8,088 nucleotides of DNA, taken from contig CAZRQU010000025.1 in NCBI GenBank assembly GCA_964602485.1, forward strand, positions 1 through 8,088, written 5' to 3'. Source of the stretch: WJLG01 sp964602485 (lineage in GTDB: Bacteria > Patescibacteriota > Patescibacteriia > Patescibacteriales > WJLG01). Shown one piece after another: positions 5,848 to 8,088 of the stretch. Each line of letters begins with the position of its first letter. Positions within the stretch are counted from its first letter, which is position 1. Below the pieces are notes generated by a model that saw only the letters and a list, made by a program, of their open reading frames with translations, made no database searches and had not been told where the DNA came from. A program made the translations under genes and the position numbers.

Positions 5848-6607
5848 TTATCTTTTTCAAAAAATTATGTATTATCGAACTTATCTGAGAAAATTCATTT
5901 TCTTTATCAAACACATGATCGGCCCCCTTTATTATATGTAGCTGTTTTTCCCCTGGTAGCTTCTTGAACAATTCCTCAAGTTGTTCCTTTTTAGTTATCT
6001 CGTCCCTGTCCCCGACCATCAAAATAACCGGCATTTTCAAACGATCAGCTTCTGACAAAAGATCATATCTTTTAAGGTCAGGCGCTAATTCTCGATTGGC
6101 ACCTTCGCTTATATCTACCGTGCTCGGGCCTAAAAGAATGCCTCCTCTTGCCCATTCGTCTATCTCTTGCTGGGTCATTGAACCAACGAATACGTCATAG
6201 GACACGACCGCTGAAGCCAAAAATAATGCTTTTACCTTTTTAGGATCTTGGACCGCATAATAACCGGCGCAAAGAGCCCCTAAGCTGTGGCCCAGGAGAT
6301 AAAAAGGCTCATCGTACCAATCCTGCCCCGAGGACCAGCTTAGGACATCCTCTAGATCCTCAAGATAATTAGTGGCTGTTGCTTTGAAAATACCTTTACC
6401 GAGAACGCCAAAAGTATGCTCAACATCAAGACTAACAACCGCTAAACCTTTTTTTATGAACATATCCCTGAAAAACGAAATATGAATATCGTTCTGGCTA
6501 GCCCCCAACCCGGGCATCAAGAATACCAATCCCTCCCCATTTCCAACACCATCCAATCTTACTGGCAATTCTTGTCCTTTTCTATTTTTTATATTGAATC
6601 TCTTCAT
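5840..6607 (-). CDS. Alpha/beta hydrolase (serine hydrolase) family protein
   Basis: The 255-aa cytoplasmic protein has a typical alpha/beta hydrolase order. The oxyanion region is LVFLMPGLGASQNDI (27-41). The nucleophile elbow is GHSLG (106-110), with S108. The acid is in VGDRDEIT (198-205), probably D202. The catalytic His is in KGADHVF (227-233), H231. A cap-like region occupies about 135-190. The size and the MPGLGA start resemble esterase/dienelactone-hydrolase-like proteins, but the substrate cannot be read from the sequence. It is the first gene of the operon with the metallopeptidase and the helicase-nuclease. The ATG follows a TATAAT by only nine bases, so the mRNA is probably nearly leaderless, and no SD exists. 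The start is supported by the N-terminal strand beginning directly at residue 3 and the lack of other in-frame starts nearby upstream. Confidence 0.86.
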   Translation of the reverse strand: MKRFNIKNRKGQELPVRLDGVGNGEGLVFLMPGLGASQNDIHISFFRDMFIKKGLAVVSLDVEHTFGVLGKGIFKATATNYLEDLEDVLSWSSGQDWYDEPFYLLGHSLGALCAGYYAVQDPKKVKALFLASAVVSYDVFVGSMTQQEIDEWARGGILLGPSTVDISEGANRELAPDLKRYDLLSEADRLKMPVILMVGDRDEITKKEQLEELFKKLPGEKQLHIIKGADHVFDKENEFSQISSIIHNFLKKINE

Positions 6608-6616
6608 AATAATATA

Positions 6617-6646
6617 ATTATATCAAAAGCAAAATAAAACAGCCAA
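6617..6646 (-). promoter_or_regulatory. Extended -10 promoter of the hydrolase-peptidase-helicase operon
   Basis: On the minus strand TTGGCT (6646-6641) lies 18 bp before TATAAT (6622-6617), and TGA precedes the -10 as a TGn extension. The expected start near 6610 leaves about 3 nt before the ATG at 6607. The -35 overlaps the 3' arm of the terminator of the preceding unit. Confidence 0.6.
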
Positions 6647-6663
6647 CGTCAAAACGCCGACTG
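6631..6663 (-). terminator. Rho-independent terminator after the two small membrane-protein genes
   Basis: On the minus strand CAGTCGGCG pairs with CGTTGGCTG (6663-6655 with 6648-6640) using three G-U wobbles, plus one inner U-A pair, around a UUUG loop. It is followed by TTTTATTTT (6639-6631). The wobbles become A/C mismatches on the plus strand, so the hairpin is specific to minus-strand RNA. Confidence 0.72.
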
Positions 6664-6692
6664 CCTGATATCCGTTATATATGATCGATCAT

Positions 6693-7022
6693 TCACTCGC
6701 AGATTATCGATGTCTTTTTTACTTGGCAAGACTCGGAAAGCGAAACTCCTCTACCTATCACTATCTCTTGTGCCAACTTCCTATCCTCTCCCCTGGATGC
6801 TCTAGAATTCTCATTAAGCAAAGACCTGGCTTCAGCCACATTGACCTTGGCGTATGTCTCTAAGGTCGATCGAGACATCAAACAAGTCCCTATAACCACT
6901 GCGGAAAAGAAAACAGACACGCAAATAACGCAAACAGAGGTCTTGCCCAAATAAAAACTCTTTGCAAGCGCGCTTTTCTTGCGCTTCTTGAATTTGAACA
7001 TTCTTTTCTTTTTTCTTTTCAT
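6693..7022 (-). CDS. Small Lys-rich single-span membrane protein (109 aa), unknown
   Basis: I do not recognise this protein. It begins with a very basic cytoplasmic stretch (1-27, rich in KRKKK), followed by one membrane segment with several Cys (about 28-49, TSVCVICVSVFFSAVVIGTC) and a mixed-charge outer tail of about 60 residues containing AKVNVAEARSLLNENSRA and two terminal Cys (C99, C108). The topology is type II. The start at 7022 is the first possible in-frame start after an in-frame TAA at 7025-7023. The nearest strong SD (7057-7051) is 28 nt away, which is too far for normal use. It shares frame, topology and operon with the upstream 78-aa gene and ends before a clear terminator. A short envelope-associated role is possible but not shown. 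Confidence 0.7.
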   Translation of the reverse strand: MKRKKKRMFKFKKRKKSALAKSFYLGKTSVCVICVSVFFSAVVIGTCLMSRSTLETYAKVNVAEARSLLNENSRASRGEDRKLAQEIVIGRGVSLSESCQVKKTSIICE

Positions 7023-7050
7023 TTATTTAAAACTATTAATGGCCAATACT

Positions 7051-7057
7051 ACCTCCT
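7051..7057 (-). promoter_or_regulatory. Strong SD overlapping the stop of the 78-aa gene
   Basis: AGGAGGT (7057-7051 on the minus strand) overlaps the TAG stop (7058-7056). It lies 28 nt before the ATG at 7022 but only 4 nt before a TTG (7046-7044). That TTG opens a 7-codon frame ending in TAA directly next to the ATG. Confidence 0.45.
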
Positions 7058-7292
7058 ACTCCGCTTCTCGCATCCTTTGACTGCGTGCTTCCTTGTCAGG
7101 CTCAACTATGTTCTTGGCTACGGAATTATCAAGATAAAGGCGGGTCATATAAGAAATAGCTATTATGGAAAAACATACAACTCCGAATATCAACAGCAAA
7201 TAATGATAATTTTTAAAGTTTTTACTATTCGTGGAAACCTCTTTTAAAGGTTTTTTCTGTTTTATGCTATCATTTCTTTTTTTCTTGACCAT
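7056..7292 (-). CDS. Small Lys-rich single-span membrane protein (78 aa), unknown
   Basis: I do not recognise this protein. Residues 1-28 are basic (MVKKKRNDSIKQKKPLKEVS), 29-51 form one membrane segment (YHYLLLIFGVVCFSIIAISY), and 52-78 form a short charged tail ending EARSQRMREAE. The topology is type II, the same design as the next gene (109 aa) and the GVYG-repeat protein. The AAGGAG at 7299-7294 is only one base from the ATG, which is abnormally close. No alternative ATG, GTG or TTG occurs in frame near the start, so either this spacing works or the SD is incidental. It is the first gene of a two-gene unit with its own extended -10 promoter. Confidence 0.68.
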   Translation of the reverse strand: MVKKKRNDSIKQKKPLKEVSTNSKNFKNYHYLLLIFGVVCFSIIAISYMTRLYLDNSVAKNIVEPDKEARSQRMREAE

Positions 7293-7317
7293 ACTCCTTG
7301 TTTGATATTATATACTT

Positions 7318-7326
7318 ATTATACCA
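7318..7326 (-). promoter_or_regulatory. Extended -10 promoter of the small membrane-protein pair
   Basis: TGGTATAAT (7326-7318 on the minus strand) is a TGn-extended -10. No good -35 sits at 17 bp (TTTTAA). The predicted start near 7311 gives a leader of about 19 nt. A second TATAAT at 7312-7307 lacks the TG extension. Confidence 0.55.
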
Positions 7327-7346
7327 CAATATTGGCTTTTTTAAAA

Positions 7347-7910
7347 TCAAGCTCTGATATATAGCAATATTAAAAAAATAGCCAAAGCCAAGCTTATCCA
7401 TTCGAACACCCCCCACCACTTGAGCCACTTTGACGGTCGAGAAAAAAGATAAGCTGCCTCGAACCAGTCATCTTGCCCATATCTTTTAACATGTCTTTCT
7501 CTTTCTTTCTCATCTTTAAAAGCATATATCCCTTTCCCAGCATGGAACAACTTATATACTTTTCCGGAAAAAGGAAGGAATAATTTAACTCCCCAGCCTA
7601 TACCCCAAATATCGAACAAAGGGTGGGTAGCTACCGCCAACGACATCAATAATGCTAATCTTATATCTATCCAGAAAAAGGTGGACAAAAAAACGACTAC
7701 CGGCATGAATAGAGAATGGGAAAAATTATCCCGATGCTTATGATACCATTTATCTCGTTTTATTACCTTCCCGCTCAAAATAAAACTCAAAACATCCGGG
7801 AAAAACCCGCAAAAGGCACCAAGGAGAAGGAATTTGGCTGTTATATCAAAATTGAACAAATAAGCTCCAACCAGGAAAACCAGCTCCCCGGCTAGAAAAT
7901 GGGAAAACAT
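7347..7910 (-). CDS. YdjM/DUF457-type membrane protein (putative metal-dependent hydrolase)
   Basis: The 187-aa multi-span membrane protein has about four hydrophobic segments (8-35 in two parts, 68-93, 169-185). Conserved His/Asp positions typical of the DUF457/YdjM family are visible: H4 in the first helix, FPD (37-39), the HKHRDNFSHS block (57-66) and ATHPLFDIWGIGWG (94-107). They are usually read as a metal site at the membrane, hence the name putative membrane-bound metal-dependent hydrolase. No member's reaction is known to me. The LexA link known for E. coli YdjM concerns its regulation and cannot be transferred. The start ATG has no SD. A 25-codon basic ORF ends 11 nt upstream and may be the first gene of the same unit. 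No terminator is seen after the stop. Confidence 0.78.
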   Translation of the reverse strand: MFSHFLAGELVFLVGAYLFNFDITAKFLLLGAFCGFFPDVLSFILSGKVIKRDKWYHKHRDNFSHSLFMPVVVFLSTFFWIDIRLALLMSLAVATHPLFDIWGIGWGVKLFLPFSGKVYKLFHAGKGIYAFKDEKERERHVKRYGQDDWFEAAYLFSRPSKWLKWWGVFEWISLALAIFLILLYIRA

Positions 7911-7921
7911 ACACTAAGTAT

Positions 7922-7999
7922 TTAATTGCAAAGGCTTTTTATCGTCTTTCCGCTTTTTCTTCTGTGCTTCTTCAAAGCCTTTTTTTTCTTTTTATTCAT
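7922..7999 (-). CDS. Possible 25-aa very basic small ORF
   Basis: Beginning with ATG at 7999-7997 and ending with TAA at 7924-7922, this encodes 25 residues. The first half is almost all Lys/Arg/His (MNKKKKKALKKHRRKSGK). It lies about 10 nt after a predicted start site from an extended -10 promoter, and ends 11 nt before the membrane protein gene. The composition suits a tiny ribosome- or nucleic-acid-associated protein, or a leader peptide. I do not recognise the family. A/T-rich DNA makes Lys-rich ORFs by chance, so confidence is low. There is no SD. Confidence 0.35.
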   Translation of the reverse strand: MNKKKKKALKKHRRKSGKTIKSLCN

Positions 8000-8015
8000 A
8001 TATCATCTACTATAT

Positions 8016-8024
8016 ATTATAACA
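8016..8024 (-). promoter_or_regulatory. Extended -10 promoter of the right-hand unit
   Basis: TGTTATAAT (8024-8016 on the minus strand) is a TGn-extended -10. The -35 position (TTTATT, 8044-8039) is poor and touches the 30-bp palindrome. The start is predicted near 8009, about 10 nt before the 25-codon ORF and about 100 nt before the membrane protein gene. Confidence 0.5.
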
Positions 8025-8041
8025 CTTTAGCTAAAATAAAT

Positions 8042-8071
8042 AAAAAGTACTTACTTAAGTAAGTACTTTTT
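8042..8071. terminator. 30-bp perfect palindrome, probable bidirectional terminator
   Basis: The half AAAAAGTACTTACTT (8042-8056) is followed directly by its exact reverse complement (8057-8071). As RNA it gives a 13-bp stem with a TTAA loop, flanked by A5 and T5, so it can act as an intrinsic terminator in both directions. It probably ends a gene lying beyond the window: the minus-strand frame from 8088 meets TGA at 8073-8071. It lies just upstream of the next promoter, so an operator role is an alternative. Confidence 0.65.
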
Positions 8072-8088
8072 CATTCAATGCTCGGAGA

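Noticed and set aside
6681..6692. 12-bp palindrome ATGATCGATCAT after the stop of the 109-aa gene
   Set aside because: It is short and AT-rich, without a loop or U-tract. The real terminator is 20 bp further on. It may be chance.
8071..8088. 3' end of a further minus-strand gene
   Set aside because: One frame reads five codons and then TGA at 8073-8071 directly before the palindrome, which would fit. Five codons are too few to support a feature.
1..8088. Alternative genetic code (UGA as Gly) as in some CPR phyla
   Set aside because: TGA ends several genes at sensible places, such as the hydrolase, the DUF457 protein and the 109-aa protein, with the next gene starting nearby.

Overview
The window looks like a chromosomal piece of a Candidate Phyla Radiation (Patescibacteria) bacterium, most likely of Parcubacteria type. 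This is inferred from gene style, not from a marker gene. The genes are AT-rich, small and Lys-rich, and most lack a Shine-Dalgarno sequence. There are several orphan single-span membrane proteins and a long intergenic array of nested repeats. TGA is used as a normal stop by several genes, which argues against the Gracilibacteria/Absconditabacteria code. All supported genes lie on the minus strand, so the reading order is from high to low coordinates.

Right end (8088 to 7293): a 30-bp perfect palindrome (probable bidirectional terminator) is followed by an extended -10 promoter, a possible 25-codon basic ORF and a YdjM/DUF457-type membrane protein. Next (7323 to 6631) comes a promoter and two small Lys-rich single-span membrane proteins, closed by an intrinsic terminator. 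Next (6646 to 2847) comes a tight three-gene operon: an alpha/beta hydrolase that is probably translated from an almost leaderless mRNA, a YgjP-like zinc metallopeptidase overlapping it by 8 nt, and an 822-aa UvrD/PcrA-type helicase starting 1 nt after the peptidase stop. The helicase carries a complete DnaQ-type (DEDDh) 3'-5' exonuclease inserted within subdomain 2B. This helicase-nuclease with its coupled metallopeptidase is the most interesting system here.

Then (2835 to 1943) comes a membrane-anchored surface protein built from about nine G-(V/L/I)-Y-G motifs, followed by a 117-aa coiled-coil protein of unknown function (1882 to 1529). Between it and the last gene lies about 650 bp with no credible gene. 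That stretch holds 7- and 8-nt tandem repeats and two copies of an exact 160-bp compound unit containing two different hairpin elements. The hairpin stems are conserved between copies while the loops vary. A decayed third copy follows.

Left end (878 to 57): a secreted lytic transglycosylase has a textbook TTGACA-17-TATAAT promoter, a 15-bp palindrome in its leader, a good Shine-Dalgarno and a strong terminator. Its GC content (about 53% by hand count) is clearly above that of its neighbours, which suggests a separate origin.

No tRNA, rRNA, CRISPR array, transposase or integrase was seen.
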